Assembly (NCBI GenBank): GCA_949298575.1
Contig: CASFXH010000012.1
Span: 1-61,677, forward strand
DNA: 61,677 nt
DNA from: an uncultured Parabacteroides sp.
GTDB lineage: Bacteria; Bacteroidota; Bacteroidia; Bacteroidales; Tannerellaceae
Reading direction: 5' to 3'
In this document: piece by piece, positions 35,519 to 44,595 of the stretch
Numbering within the stretch: position 1 is the stretch's first letter
Layout of the letters: each line of letters begins with the position of its first letter
Made by a program: the position numbers and the translations under genes
Notes under the pieces: generated by a model
The model's database searches: none
What the model was told of the DNA's origin: nothing
Seen by the model: the letters and a program-made list of their open reading frames with translations, nothing else

Positions 35519-35521
35519 GAT

Positions 35522-36934
35522 ATGAAGAAAATATTAGTCGTATTAGTAGTGATGTGCATGCTCTCCTCATGCGGGAAATCGCTCCGTAACGCGGGAGGAG
35601 AGGTAACTGGCGCCCGGTTGGCCGCCTATAACGAGCCGGCGCCCTACGGCATGGTTCTGGTGAAGCGGGGGGCTTTCGAGATGGGCCCGTCCGACCAAGA
35701 CTCGCTCTGGGGATTGATGCCGCAAACGAAAGGTGTCTCGTTCGACGCGTTCTGGATGGACCAGACGGAAATCACGAACGCCAAATACCGGCAGTTCGTT
35801 TATTGGGTGCGCGACTCCATCATCCGCGAACGCTTGGCTGATCCCGCGTACGGGGGCAACGACCTTTTCAAAATCACGGAAGACCGTTATGGCGATCCCG
35901 TCACGCCCCACCTCGACTGGAGTCGTCCTATCCCTTGGAAAAGAGCCAACGAGGATGAGTTGCGGGCCATTGAGAGTGTCTATTACACCAACCCCGTGAC
36001 CGGCGAGCGGAAATTGGATCCCAAGCAAATGATCTATAAATACGAATGGTACGACTATACCTCGGCCGCGCTCCGCAAGAACCAACTGGATCCGGCCGAC
36101 CGGGTACGGAATACCGATATCGAGGTCGATCCGAATGAAGTCGTCATGATTTCCAAGGATACCGCCTACATCGACGAGGAGGGACGAATCATCAACGAGA
36201 CCATTACCCGCCCCCTTTCCAGCGAATGGGATTTCTTGAATACCTATATTATTAATATTTATCCGGACGAGAATTGCTGGGTGAACGATTTCAAGAACGC
36301 TTACAACGAGCCTTATACCCGTCTCTATTTCTCGCATCCGGGCTACGATGATTATCCGGTGGTGGGTGTCTCGTGGGAACAGGCCAACGCTTTCTGCATC
36401 TGGCGCACGGCACTCTATAAGCAATCGCTCGCCATTCCGGAAGGCATGTCGATCGAACCGTTCCGCCTCCCGACTGAAGGGGAATGGGAATATGCCGCCC
36501 GTGCCGGGAAGAACGAGAACAAATTCCCTTGGGCGACGGATGAATTACAAAATGAGAAAGGCTGTTTCTTGGGCAATTTCAAGCCCGGAAACGGAAACTA
36601 TACCGAAGACGGACACCTGATCACCTCGCGTGTTGGCTCGTATTCGCCCAACGAGTTTGGCCTCTTCGACATGGCGGGCAACGTCTCCGAATGGACCTCG
36701 ACCGCCTATTCCGAATCGGGACCGAACCAGATGAGTGATATCAACCCGGAGCTACGCTACAACGCCGCCCGTAACGATCCGTATGCCATGAAGAAGAAAG
36801 TCGTCCGCGGCGGTTCGTGGAAAGACGTCTCGCAATTCATCCGGTCGGATATGCGAACCTTCGAGTTCCAGAACGAGACCCGCTCCTACATCGGTTTCCG
36901 GTGCGTGCGGACACAAATCGGTTTCTCTAAATAA
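35522..36934 (+). CDS. porK: Type IX secretion lipoprotein PorK/GldK
   Basis: A 470-residue lipoprotein (LSSC, Cys17) with a formylglycine-generating-enzyme-like (SUMF1) fold. Segments include GMVLVKRGAFEMGPSDQDS, FWMDQTEITNAKYRQFVYWV, RLPTEGEWEYAARAG, EFGLFDMAGNVSEWTS and VVRGGSWKD. In T9SS, PorK and PorN form the large periplasmic ring under the outer membrane. The active-site Cys of true FGE enzymes is not needed in this role. Length matches GldK/PorK. Confidence 0.95.
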   Translation: MKKILVVLVVMCMLSSCGKSLRNAGGEVTGARLAAYNEPAPYGMVLVKRGAFEMGPSDQDSLWGLMPQTKGVSFDAFWMDQTEITNAKYRQFVYWVRDSIIRERLADPAYGGNDLFKITEDRYGDPVTPHLDWSRPIPWKRANEDELRAIESVYYTNPVTGERKLDPKQMIYKYEWYDYTSAALRKNQLDPADRVRNTDIEVDPNEVVMISKDTAYIDEEGRIINETITRPLSSEWDFLNTYIINIYPDENCWVNDFKNAYNEPYTRLYFSHPGYDDYPVVGVSWEQANAFCIWRTALYKQSLAIPEGMSIEPFRLPTEGEWEYAARAGKNENKFPWATDELQNEKGCFLGNFKPGNGNYTEDGHLITSRVGSYSPNEFGLFDMAGNVSEWTSTAYSESGPNQMSDINPELRYNAARNDPYAMKKKVVRGGSWKDVSQFIRSDMRTFEFQNETRSYIGFRCVRTQIGFSK

Positions 36935-36970
36935 AACAAGAAAAAGAATCATCTAAAATAGGACCATACA

Positions 36971-38014
36971 ATGGGAAAATACAGAAGATACAAAAACATA
37001 ATGGAGATGTTCCTCTCCAGCGAGAAGGGTAAGCGATTGTTGAACTTCTTATACAGTTGGGGCGCCTCGATTGTGGTCTTGGGCGCGTTGTTCAAGCTCT
37101 TGCACCTGCCTTACGCGAACCAGATCTTGTTCGTGGCGATGATTACCGAGTCGATCGTGTTCTTTATCTCCGCGTTCGAGCGGCCTTCCAACGAGTATCA
37201 TTGGGAAGATGTCTTCCCGATCCTGAAATCGAAGAACCCGATGGACCGTCCCGATTTCCAAAGCGGTAAAGGGATCCAAACCAACGCGGCGAATGGTGCC
37301 GCGCCGGCGTTTAACCCTGGTTGGAACATGGCGGGAGGCGTTTCGGGTGAACAAGTGGGCGCTGAAGGCACTATCAATATCGCCGGTTCCGTCAACGTGA
37401 CCGAGGAAGACACGAAGAATCTTTCCGAGAGCATCAAGAAACTGAGCGGCGCCGCCGAGCAGATCTCCAAGATGGCGGAACTGACAGAGGCGACTCAAAA
37501 ATACTTGGAACAACTTTCAGGCATCTCCCAAAGCATGGAGCGTTTCAACGAAGTGACCAGCTCCCTGACCGACGCGTCGGGCAGCTTGCTCAACTCCTAT
37601 AAGAATATCGCGGACCATTCAGACAACATGAGCGCCAATTCGCAAGGCTATCTCCAGCAAATGGAGCTCTTGAACCGCCACGTCACGGAATTGAACGCGG
37701 TTTACGAGGCGCAACTGAGAAGCATCACGAGCCAGAAAGAAAATATCGAACAAATCAACAGCGGCTTGAACCGGATTCGGGAGATGTATGAAGGCTCCGT
37801 CATGGACAGCTCGCTCTTCCGGGCCGAAACGGAGAAGATGACCCGCCACATCGCGGAGCTGAACCAAGTCTATGCCCGCCTGTTGCAGGCGATGACGGTC
37901 AATATGGGCTACTCGCAGCAACCGCCCCAGCAGCCGATGTATCAACAACCGCCCTATCAACAGCCCTACGGCTATCCTCAAGCAGCGCCCTATCCTAACA
38001 ACCCGATGAAGTAA
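36971..38014 (+). CDS. porL: Type IX secretion motor protein PorL/GldL
   Basis: A 347-residue inner-membrane protein with two N-terminal transmembrane helices (about 22-44 and 50-68) and a long cytoplasmic part with coiled-coil segments. Glu60 in the second helix (VAMITESIVFF) is the conserved acidic residue thought to serve in proton flow in the PorL5-PorM2 motor. The C-terminal 35 residues are rich in Pro, Gln and Tyr (PPQQPMYQQPPYQQPYGYPQ), a flexible tail. It lies 36 bp after porK and 6 bp before porM. Confidence 0.95.
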   Translation: MGKYRRYKNIMEMFLSSEKGKRLLNFLYSWGASIVVLGALFKLLHLPYANQILFVAMITESIVFFISAFERPSNEYHWEDVFPILKSKNPMDRPDFQSGKGIQTNAANGAAPAFNPGWNMAGGVSGEQVGAEGTINIAGSVNVTEEDTKNLSESIKKLSGAAEQISKMAELTEATQKYLEQLSGISQSMERFNEVTSSLTDASGSLLNSYKNIADHSDNMSANSQGYLQQMELLNRHVTELNAVYEAQLRSITSQKENIEQINSGLNRIREMYEGSVMDSSLFRAETEKMTRHIAELNQVYARLLQAMTVNMGYSQQPPQQPMYQQPPYQQPYGYPQAAPYPNNPMK

Positions 38015-38020
38015 AAGCGT

Positions 38021-39589
38021 ATGGCAGGTTTAGCAAATAATCCCAATTCGCCACGCCAGAAGATGATCAACCTCATGTATCTGGTGTTCATCGCCATGAT
38101 GGCCCTCAACGTCTCGTCGGAGGTCCTCGATGGCTTTGAGTTGGTGGAAGGCAGCCTACGGAACTCGATCGATAATTCGTCGCGACGCAACCAACTTGTC
38201 GCCGGCGAGCTGGAGGCCTATTACCAGGACAATCCCCAGAAGGTCGGCGAATGGGCCATGAAGGGGCGACAGGTGAAACAGGCTTCCGACAGCCTTTTCA
38301 ATTATATCCAAGACTTGAAGGTCCAGATCGTGAAGCTGGCCGATGGCGAGGACGGCGATGTCAACAACATCGAGCACAAGGATGACCTTGAGGCCGCCTC
38401 GCGCGTCATGCTGGCTCCGCTCAAAGGTGAGGGACCCAAACTCCGTAAGGCCATCGACGACTATCGCACGTGGATGGGTAGTTTTATCGACGACTCCGCG
38501 AAGACTCGTTTGCTGGAGGCCAACCTGAGCACTACGGCGCCCTACAAGCCGGGCCTCAATATCCGGACGTGGGAAACCGCCCTCTTCGAGAACATGCCCG
38601 TCGCGGCGGCCATTACGCTCCTGACGAAGATGCAGAGCGATATCCGCTACGTCGAGGGTGAGGTGCTTTCTACTTTGATCAATAATGTTGACGTGGGCGA
38701 CTACCGCGTCAACCAAATCACGGCGCAAGTCATTCCGCAAAGCCAGATCGTTATGCGGGGCAGTCAATACCAAGCGAACATTACGCTCTCGGCTGTCGAC
38801 TCGACAAAGCGCCCTCGTATCTTCGTTAATGGCGAGATGCTTCCCGAGGAAAACAACGGATTGTTCACCGTCAATACGACCTCGACAGGCACGTTTCCTA
38901 TCGAGGGTTATATCGAATTGCCCAATAGCGACGGTAGCACCACACGGCGAGAATTCGCGAGCGAATATTTCGTCACGGAGCCTAGCGCGACTGTCGCCCC
39001 AACCTTGATGAACGTTCTCTACGCGGGTATCGCCAACCCGATGCGAATCGCTGTCCCAGGCGTGCCGAGCGGCAACGTCACGGCGACCATGACCAACGGT
39101 ACCCTCACCCGCAAGGGCGAGACGTGGGAAGCCCGCCCCACGAAAGTCGGAACCGATGCCGTCATCACCGTCAATGCCCGAATGAACGACGGCCGTAACG
39201 TCGAGATGGCCCGTACCACTTTCCGTGTCCGTGCCCTTCCCGATCCGCTGCCTTACATCGAATACAAGGACGAGAACGGGAATCTCCGGAAATTCCGTGG
39301 TGGACGTATCTCGAAACGCAATTTGGTGGAGGCTAACGGCATCTTGGCGGCGATCGACGACGATTTGCTCAACGTGGAATACACTGTCTTGCGCTTCGAG
39401 CTGACTTTCTTCGACTCGATGGGTAACGCCATCCCCGAGGTCGCCGAGGGCACTAACTTCTCGCAACGTCAGAAAGACTATATCCGTCGCCTCACCAGAG
39501 GCAAACGCTTTTATATTACTCGGGTCGTGGCCAAAGGACCAGATGGCATCGAACGCACGATCCCAACCATTGAAGTTATCGTTAATTAG
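38021..39589 (+). CDS. porM: Type IX secretion motor protein PorM/GldM
   Basis: A 522-residue protein with one N-terminal transmembrane helix in the family signature [34 protein letters not shown], then four periplasmic domains (D1 helical, D2-D4 beta-rich). It spans the periplasm and passes motion from the PorL motor to the PorK/PorN ring. The C-terminal region [26 protein letters not shown] matches the GldM C-terminal domain. Length is typical. Confidence 0.96.
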   Translation: MAGLANNPNSPRQKMINLMYLVFIAMMALNVSSEVLDGFELVEGSLRNSIDNSSRRNQLVAGELEAYYQDNPQKVGEWAMKGRQVKQASDSLFNYIQDLKVQIVKLADGEDGDVNNIEHKDDLEAASRVMLAPLKGEGPKLRKAIDDYRTWMGSFIDDSAKTRLLEANLSTTAPYKPGLNIRTWETALFENMPVAAAITLLTKMQSDIRYVEGEVLSTLINNVDVGDYRVNQITAQVIPQSQIVMRGSQYQANITLSAVDSTKRPRIFVNGEMLPEENNGLFTVNTTSTGTFPIEGYIELPNSDGSTTRREFASEYFVTEPSATVAPTLMNVLYAGIANPMRIAVPGVPSGNVTATMTNGTLTRKGETWEARPTKVGTDAVITVNARMNDGRNVEMARTTFRVRALPDPLPYIEYKDENGNLRKFRGGRISKRNLVEANGILAAIDDDLLNVEYTVLRFELTFFDSMGNAIPEVAEGTNFSQRQKDYIRRLTRGKRFYITRVVAKGPDGIERTIPTIEVIVN

Positions 39590-39597
39590 ATCCGCTT

Positions 39598-40665
39598 ATG
39601 AGACACTTGAATTTTATCGCGATCATAGCCGCCTCCTTGCTCACTTCCCTCCCGATAGGGGCGCAAGAGGACAATACGAACAACCAACAACGGCAACGTC
39701 GCTCGCCCCAAGCTTCGCGGGGTGAACGGGCTGAGCAACGGGAGAGCGCGACGCCCGACCTGACCATCCGTGCGCAAGATTTGAACGAGCGATTGACCCA
39801 GGAGATCGGCAACGCCCGTTGGACACGTGTCATTTATCGCCAGCTCAACTTGCTCGACGAGCAGAACGCCCCGCTCTACTACCCCGTCCAGGCCGTCAAT
39901 GGGCAACGTAATCTTTTCTCGACCATCTTCCAGTTGTTGGGCGAAAAAAAGATCAAGGCCTACGAGTATCTCGATGGCTACGAGGAATTCAGCGAGCAAT
40001 ATGAGGTCGACTTCAAGGAGATGCTCGACCGCTTCCATATCTTCTACGAGGAAGTGCCGGGCGAACGTGGCGGCGAGCCGGGCTTTGTCATCAACGAGAG
40101 CGACATCCCCTCGGCTGACGTTCGCTCCCTCTACGTGAAAGAAGCTTGGTATTTCGACCAGAACAACTCCATGTTCGATGTCAAAATCCTCGCCATCTGC
40201 CCTATCCTCACCTCCGTGGGCGACATGGGCGAGACCACCATGCCAATGTTCTGGCTCCCCTACGAGAATATTCGCCCTTACATCAGCAACGCCTACATCA
40301 TGACGTCTAACCTCAACAACGCCATGACGTTCACGATGGACGACTATTTCCGGCGCCGCATGTTCAAGGGCGATATCATCAAGACCCAGAACCTTCTTAA
40401 CCAGCCCCTTCAGGCCTATTGCCCGACGCCTGACTCGCTGCGTAAGGAGCAAGAGCGCATCGAGAACCAGCTCGTCGCTTTCGAGAAGGCCCTCTGGTTC
40501 CAGCCCGACACGACCTCTACCGGCGAGAACGGAAAGACCAAGGAAGAGGAATCCACTCGCAAAAGCCGTCGCCAAGCCCGCAAGGAGGCCAAGGTCAACG
40601 CGCCTAAAGTGGATACTCCCAAGGCCCAACGTGCGGCCCCGGTTCGAAGCGTCAGGAGAAGGTGA
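39598..40665 (+). CDS. porN: Type IX secretion ring protein PorN/GldN
   Basis: A 355-residue periplasmic protein with a signal peptide (about 1-23). The conserved body includes IYRQLNLLDEQNAPLYYPVQAVNGQRNLFSTIFQLLGEKKIKAYEYLDG and the DDYFRRRMFKGDIIKTQNLLNQPL region. It forms the PorK/PorN ring. The last 40 residues are very basic and low-complexity (SRRQARKEAKVNAPK). It is the last gene of the operon, 8 bp after porM. Confidence 0.95.
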   Translation: MRHLNFIAIIAASLLTSLPIGAQEDNTNNQQRQRRSPQASRGERAEQRESATPDLTIRAQDLNERLTQEIGNARWTRVIYRQLNLLDEQNAPLYYPVQAVNGQRNLFSTIFQLLGEKKIKAYEYLDGYEEFSEQYEVDFKEMLDRFHIFYEEVPGERGGEPGFVINESDIPSADVRSLYVKEAWYFDQNNSMFDVKILAICPILTSVGDMGETTMPMFWLPYENIRPYISNAYIMTSNLNNAMTFTMDDYFRRRMFKGDIIKTQNLLNQPLQAYCPTPDSLRKEQERIENQLVAFEKALWFQPDTTSTGENGKTKEEESTRKSRRQARKEAKVNAPKVDTPKAQRAAPVRSVRRR

Positions 40666-41004
40666 GTGGCGGGTGGATGGGAATCCAAGAATAACGAAAA
40701 GATCGTGTGAGGGATGTGAAGAATTTTTGGCCGTTTTGTGAAAGTTATAGGAAAGTTGAATTAACTCCTGTGGCCTTAAAGGACGCGCCTTTTAATTGCG
40801 TTCTCCTAAGAGTTCGCGAAAAGGCTTTTACATCCTTCACTCGATGTTTTATAGTTCATTATAAGATCGTCACTGTTGGGTTATAAGGAGCTTATAATAA
40901 TGGATGAATATGAGCGGATTATGGGAATACCTATGTGGGGGCCGACGTAGGGATGGATCGAATCCGCCTTTCCACAAACGTACGGCCTCCTTTTATCAAC
41001 CAAT
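40666..41004. other. Convergent intergenic region with two inverted repeats
   Basis: A 339-bp gap between the converging T9SS operon and the TonB receptor gene, with no supported ORF. It holds a hairpin-like TTAAAGG ACGCG CCTTTTAA (40776-40795), the perfect inverted repeat TTATAAGGAGCTTATAA (40881-40897), and a weak terminator candidate at 40937-40994. These may be transcript 3' ends or protein-binding sites. Confidence 0.5.
40937..40994 (+). terminator. Weak terminator candidate for the T9SS operon
   Basis: GGGGGCCG (40937-40944) can pair with CGGCCTCC (40983-40990; one mismatch) and is followed by TTTT. The loop is long (38 nt) and the T-run short, so this is tentative. Confidence 0.3.
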
Positions 41005-42927
41005 TTAGAAGTTAATGCTTATGCCTCCCATGAAAGTCGCTTTAGGCATGGGATAGCCTGCATTGATCTCATAGCGTTGCGCCAATAAGTTCTCACCACG
41101 CGCCCAGATCGAGAGCCAGTTCGTGGCACGGAAAGAAGCCCGGAGGTTCCATAAGACGAAATTCTCTTGGACATCCATGCCATTGCTGTTCGTCGCTACT
41201 TGCGTATAGAGACCTTCGATGTATTGCAATCCGGTCGCGACATTCCAGCGTCCTTTTGTGAAGTTTGCGCCTGCGTAGAGTTTGTGTTCCGGGGCAGCAA
41301 CTACCGGATTCTCCATGTGCAAGAAGCTGTAATTGGCATCGACTGACCACGTCTCGTTGATCCGATAAGCCACTTGGGCTTCAATACCCGTGTTGTCGAT
41401 TTCTCCGGAGTTTTGGTTTAACATGCCGGTTCCGTTAGGATTGGGCAAGGTCATGATCAGGTTTTTACCATCGATATAGAACAGGTTCAAACCATACTGC
41501 AAGTGGCCGTTGAGCAACCGCTGCGAGAAGGCCAGTTCATAGTTCCACATACTCTCCGGCTTCAGATCTGGATTCTGTGGAGGGAACATGTACATCTCCC
41601 GAAGAATCGGATAGCGAAAACCTTTCGATGCCGAGGCTTTCAACTCGATGGAGTGAGGTAGGTGGAAGGCCAAGCCCGCTTGAGGAACCCATTCCGTGCC
41701 GACCCGGGAATGGTGATCGACCCGGAGGCCTGCGTTGAATGTCAACCAAGCGCTGATATCTTGCCTGAAGTCGACATAACCGGCAAATTCGTCTTCTTGC
41801 CTGTCTACCAAGTCGGTGCGTGTCCCGGCATTTTCGCCTTTGATGTATTCCGTCCACGCTTCTCCCCCATAGCGGAACCAGTCAAATCCGAACGTGATGC
41901 GGTTGCCTTCGAAGAATTGGGCGCTTTGATAGAGCGAGATACCCAGCATGTTATCGAATGAGTTGAAACGTCCGTCTTGAGGTGATTCGCCTGCGCTGGG
42001 CGTATAACCATCGTTGATCCAATGGTCACCCCAATTATAGAAGAAACTAATCGCGCCTGAAGTCCGGTCGTAGTGATTTTCCAAAGCGACGGAAGTGACG
42101 CCACGGGTAATGCGTTGGTCTCCTTCTAGTAAGGGTGCGGAGAGCGGGCCGGGGTAAGTGGCGTTGAAATGTGTGACGTTTACGTCAGCATAGGCGTTCC
42201 AATGGTTCGTCAAGTCGTAACCTAATTTGGCGTATCCCCCGAATTGCTCGAATTGCATGTTGTCGCGATGGCCGTCTGTCCGGTTGTAAGAGCCGCTGAT
42301 AACTGAAGAGAATCGCCCTTTGCGGACGCGGTTGGTCAGTTCTGTTTCCAGCGTGTTGTAGGAGCCATAACCCGCACGCAGGTTGGTCTTCACGCCGTCT
42401 TTGCGCATCTTGCGGGTCACGATGTTGATCACGCCGCCCATTGCGTTCGATCCGTAAAGGACCGAAGCCGGACCTCGCAAGACTTCGACCTTGTCCGCCA
42501 AAAGCGACTGATAGGCATCAGAGATCGGGTGACCGAAAATACCGGCATATTGGGGATGCCCGTCGATCAGGACCATCAAGCGAGCGTTACCACCGCTTAA
42601 TCCACGCATCGAGATGCCGCCGGCGGCGCCATCCGATACTCCATACCCCATTATGCCACGTGAGGTTACGAAAAGTCCAGGTATTTGTTCCGTCAACACG
42701 GGAAGGAGGGAAGGTTGTTGACTTTGCTCGATCGTTGGACGGCCGATCACGGAGACGGTTTGTGACAAATGCCGCACGTCCGTCTCTGCCCGGGCGCCCG
42801 TAACCACCACCTCATCCAAAGCGTAATTTCTCGCTACACCTGTCGTATCTTGCGTTTGGGCTTGTCCCACTAACGGGAGTAAACCCGCGGCCAAAAGGCC
42901 TGATACGAAATTCTTTTTGTTCATCAT
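41005..42927 (-). CDS. TonB-dependent outer membrane receptor
   Basis: A 640-residue TonB-dependent receptor with a signal peptide (about 1-23), a TonB-box-like region YALDEVVVTGARAETDV (about 35-51), a plug domain (SISMRGLSGGNARLMVLIDGHPQYAG, KVEVLRGPASVLYGSNAMGGVINIVTR), and a 22-strand barrel ending with the aromatic C-terminal residue (ATFMGGISINF). It is not a SusC-type protein, which would be about 1000 residues. The nikR gene lies 87 bp upstream on the same strand, so the substrate may be a metal complex such as nickel; this is inference from context. Confidence 0.9.
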   Translation of the reverse strand: MMNKKNFVSGLLAAGLLPLVGQAQTQDTTGVARNYALDEVVVTGARAETDVRHLSQTVSVIGRPTIEQSQQPSLLPVLTEQIPGLFVTSRGIMGYGVSDGAAGGISMRGLSGGNARLMVLIDGHPQYAGIFGHPISDAYQSLLADKVEVLRGPASVLYGSNAMGGVINIVTRKMRKDGVKTNLRAGYGSYNTLETELTNRVRKGRFSSVISGSYNRTDGHRDNMQFEQFGGYAKLGYDLTNHWNAYADVNVTHFNATYPGPLSAPLLEGDQRITRGVTSVALENHYDRTSGAISFFYNWGDHWINDGYTPSAGESPQDGRFNSFDNMLGISLYQSAQFFEGNRITFGFDWFRYGGEAWTEYIKGENAGTRTDLVDRQEDEFAGYVDFRQDISAWLTFNAGLRVDHHSRVGTEWVPQAGLAFHLPHSIELKASASKGFRYPILREMYMFPPQNPDLKPESMWNYELAFSQRLLNGHLQYGLNLFYIDGKNLIMTLPNPNGTGMLNQNSGEIDNTGIEAQVAYRINETWSVDANYSFLHMENPVVAAPEHKLYAGANFTKGRWNVATGLQYIEGLYTQVATNSNGMDVQENFVLWNLRASFRATNWLSIWARGENLLAQRYEINAGYPMPKATFMGGISINF

Positions 42928-43014
42928 CTACTTATTATTGAATAATTATATTTCCTGATCGCATCCATGAATAACACCAAATCCAAGAATCGTGTCACGC
43001 TAGAGCCAAAAAAA

Positions 43015-43416
43015 TTAGTCAGCCCTGCTCATCACTAATTTACCATGTTTGATTCCCTTTATCGCCATCATCTTATCGGCTAATTGGGTTAAGAGATGAG
43101 CCATTCCCATAACCGTCGCAATGTGTAAACAGAAATTACGGTTAATGTAATATTGGGAAGACGACAGGATTAATTCTTGATGTTCGCGTTGAATGTCTGT
43201 GATTTGTGTCGCGATGTCTTTTCTCGTTTGGTCGTACATGATGATGATCGTACCCGCTACAATGTGGTTGCATTGCCATTTCTCTTCGGCGATGCTCTTC
43301 TCCACCAGAAAGCGGATCGCTTGCGAACGATTGGCGAAGCCGTTGTTCACGACGTACTTGTCCAAAGCGCCCAATAGGTCATCTTCTAAAGAAACTCCAA
43401 ATCGCTTTAAAGTCAT
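43015..43416 (-). CDS. nikR: NikR-family ribbon-helix-helix regulator with altered metal site
   Basis: A 133-residue protein: an N-terminal ribbon-helix-helix (KRFGVSLEDDLLGALDKYVV... NRSQAIRFLVEKSI, 4-45) and a C-terminal ACT-like metal domain (55-130). Aligned without gaps to Escherichia coli NikR, nickel ligands His76, His87, His89 and Cys95 correspond to Arg77, Gln88, Tyr90 and Cys96. Three of four ligands are replaced. The fold is clearly NikR, but nickel binding in the standard square-planar site is unlikely. It lies upstream of the TonB receptor on the same strand, with a possible operator at 43454-43474. Confidence 0.88.
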   Translation of the reverse strand: MTLKRFGVSLEDDLLGALDKYVVNNGFANRSQAIRFLVEKSIAEEKWQCNHIVAGTIIIMYDQTRKDIATQITDIQREHQELILSSSQYYINRNFCLHIATVMGMAHLLTQLADKMMAIKGIKHGKLVMSRAD

Positions 43417-43433
43417 AATTCATGTTTTGAACG

Positions 43434-43441
43434 CGAAAATA
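43434..43441 (-). promoter_or_regulatory. -7-like element for nikR
   Basis: Minus-strand TATTTTCG, 17 bp before the nikR start. The inverted repeat at 43454-43474 covers the position where a -33 element would be. Confidence 0.4.
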
Positions 43442-43453
43442 GGGGAAAAAAGT

Positions 43454-43474
43454 GATAGGAATGGCATTTCTATC
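43454..43474 (-). promoter_or_regulatory. Candidate operator upstream of nikR
   Basis: An inverted repeat with arms GATAGGAAT and ATTTCTATC (8 of 9 paired) and a 3-bp centre, 37 bp upstream of the nikR ATG and over the expected -33 region. This placement fits autorepression. It does not resemble the E. coli NikR operator (GTATGA-N16-TCATAC). Confidence 0.4.
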
Positions 43475-43540
43475 TCGGAATCCTTTTCGTTTTAAAGCGG
43501 CGTTTTTTCGCTCTCTACCTTAATATTATATATGGAAGCG

Positions 43541-44140
43541 TCAGAAGTCCAAAGAGAGTTGTTGGGGTAGGAGCGTAAAACTTCGGCGGTGATAGGGCGT
43601 GACGCCATATTGGCGGATCGCTTCTCGGTGCGCTTGGGTTGGATAACCTTTGTTCTTTGCCCAAAGATAGGCGGGGTAGCGTTTATCCAAGTCGTTCATA
43701 TAGTCATCCCGATAGGTTTTCGCCAAGATCGAGGCGGCGGCGATACTGGCGTATTTCCCGTCGCCTTTTACGATGGTCGTGTGTGCGATGCCGGGATAAG
43801 GATTGAAGCGGTTTCCATCGATCAGCAGATGCTCAGGGCAAGGTTGGAGCCGCTCGATCGCCCGGTGCATCGCCAGGAATGAGGCGTTGAGGATGTTAAT
43901 CTGGTCGATCTCCTCAGGAGTAACGATGCCGATAGCCCAAGCGATCGCTTCTCGTTCGATCAGCGGACGGAGGGCATAGCGGTTTTTTTCGCTTAGTTGT
44001 TTGCTATCGTTCAAAGCTTCACAATGGAAATCAGGTGGCAGGATCACCGCGGCGGCATAAACCGCTCCGGCCAAGCATCCACGCCCGGCCTCGTCGCATC
44101 CGGCTTCCAATCGATCTTTCTTCAGATAGGGTGAGAGCAT
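43541..44140 (-). CDS. rnhB: Ribonuclease HII
   Basis: A 199-residue type 2 RNase H that nicks RNA in RNA:DNA hybrids, including single ribonucleotides. The active-site opening is [19 protein letters not shown] (Asp-Glu pair, about 16-17). Later acidic residues fall in [13 protein letters not shown], and [20 protein letters not shown] is the conserved family segment. The start at 44140 ([14 protein letters not shown]) is preferred; the longer frame to 44287 would add a non-conserved basic extension overlapping vanZ. It ends the sufS-vanZ-rnhB unit. Confidence 0.94.
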   Translation of the reverse strand: MLSPYLKKDRLEAGCDEAGRGCLAGAVYAAAVILPPDFHCEALNDSKQLSEKNRYALRPLIEREAIAWAIGIVTPEEIDQINILNASFLAMHRAIERLQPCPEHLLIDGNRFNPYPGIAHTTIVKGDGKYASIAAASILAKTYRDDYMNDLDKRYPAYLWAKNKGYPTQAHREAIRQYGVTPYHRRSFTLLPQQLSLDF

Positions 44141-44157
44141 TTTTGTTGTTTTGGGGA

Positions 44158-44592
44158 TTAGAGACGTTTGTTTTTCAGGAACTGGTCTTTTTGTGCGGTT
44201 CGTTTCTGGAGCCAGGGATGGATGACGAGCCACGAGAAGATGGTTGCGGAGAGCACACCTAACGTATTCGCTAGGAAGTCGAACCAATCGCCTCCTCGGT
44301 AACTGGTTAGTGTCGTTTGACCGATCTCGATCAATCCACTCATTACGATGGGACAGATTAAAGCCCCAATGAAACCATGCGCTTTAGGGGCGATACCTCG
44401 TCGATAATTCAGGAAGAATTCTGTCCACAACATGCCGGAGACACCGGCGTACATACAGAAATGCACGACCTTGTCGAATCCGGGGAAAAGCAAGCGCTCG
44501 TCGACTGAGGGAGGCTTGAAGAACGACAAGTAGATCACCAAGACGATAACCGCTAAAGAGAATGGATAGCGCTTGAGGAAATAAAGCGGCAT
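44158..44592 (-). CDS. VanZ family membrane protein
   Basis: A 144-residue protein with four hydrophobic segments and VanZ hallmarks: [57 protein letters not shown]. VanZ itself raises teicoplanin resistance, but most family members have unknown cell-envelope roles; no resistance is inferred. It lies 3 bp after sufS and 17 bp before rnhB. Confidence 0.85.
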   Translation of the reverse strand: MPLYFLKRYPFSLAVIVLVIYLSFFKPPSVDERLLFPGFDKVVHFCMYAGVSGMLWTEFFLNYRRGIAPKAHGFIGALICPIVMSGLIEIGQTTLTSYRGGDWFDFLANTLGVLSATIFSWLVIHPWLQKRTAQKDQFLKNKRL

Positions 44593-44595
44593 AAC

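Noticed and set aside
40666-41004. Riboswitch or small RNA in the gap after the T9SS operon
   Set aside because: The gap is downstream of both neighbouring genes, and no known riboswitch core (cobalamin, TPP, SAM) could be recognised.
44141-44287. Longer N-terminus for RNase HII
   Set aside because: The extra 49 residues overlap vanZ, are basic and unlike any RnhB; the start at 44140 fits family length.
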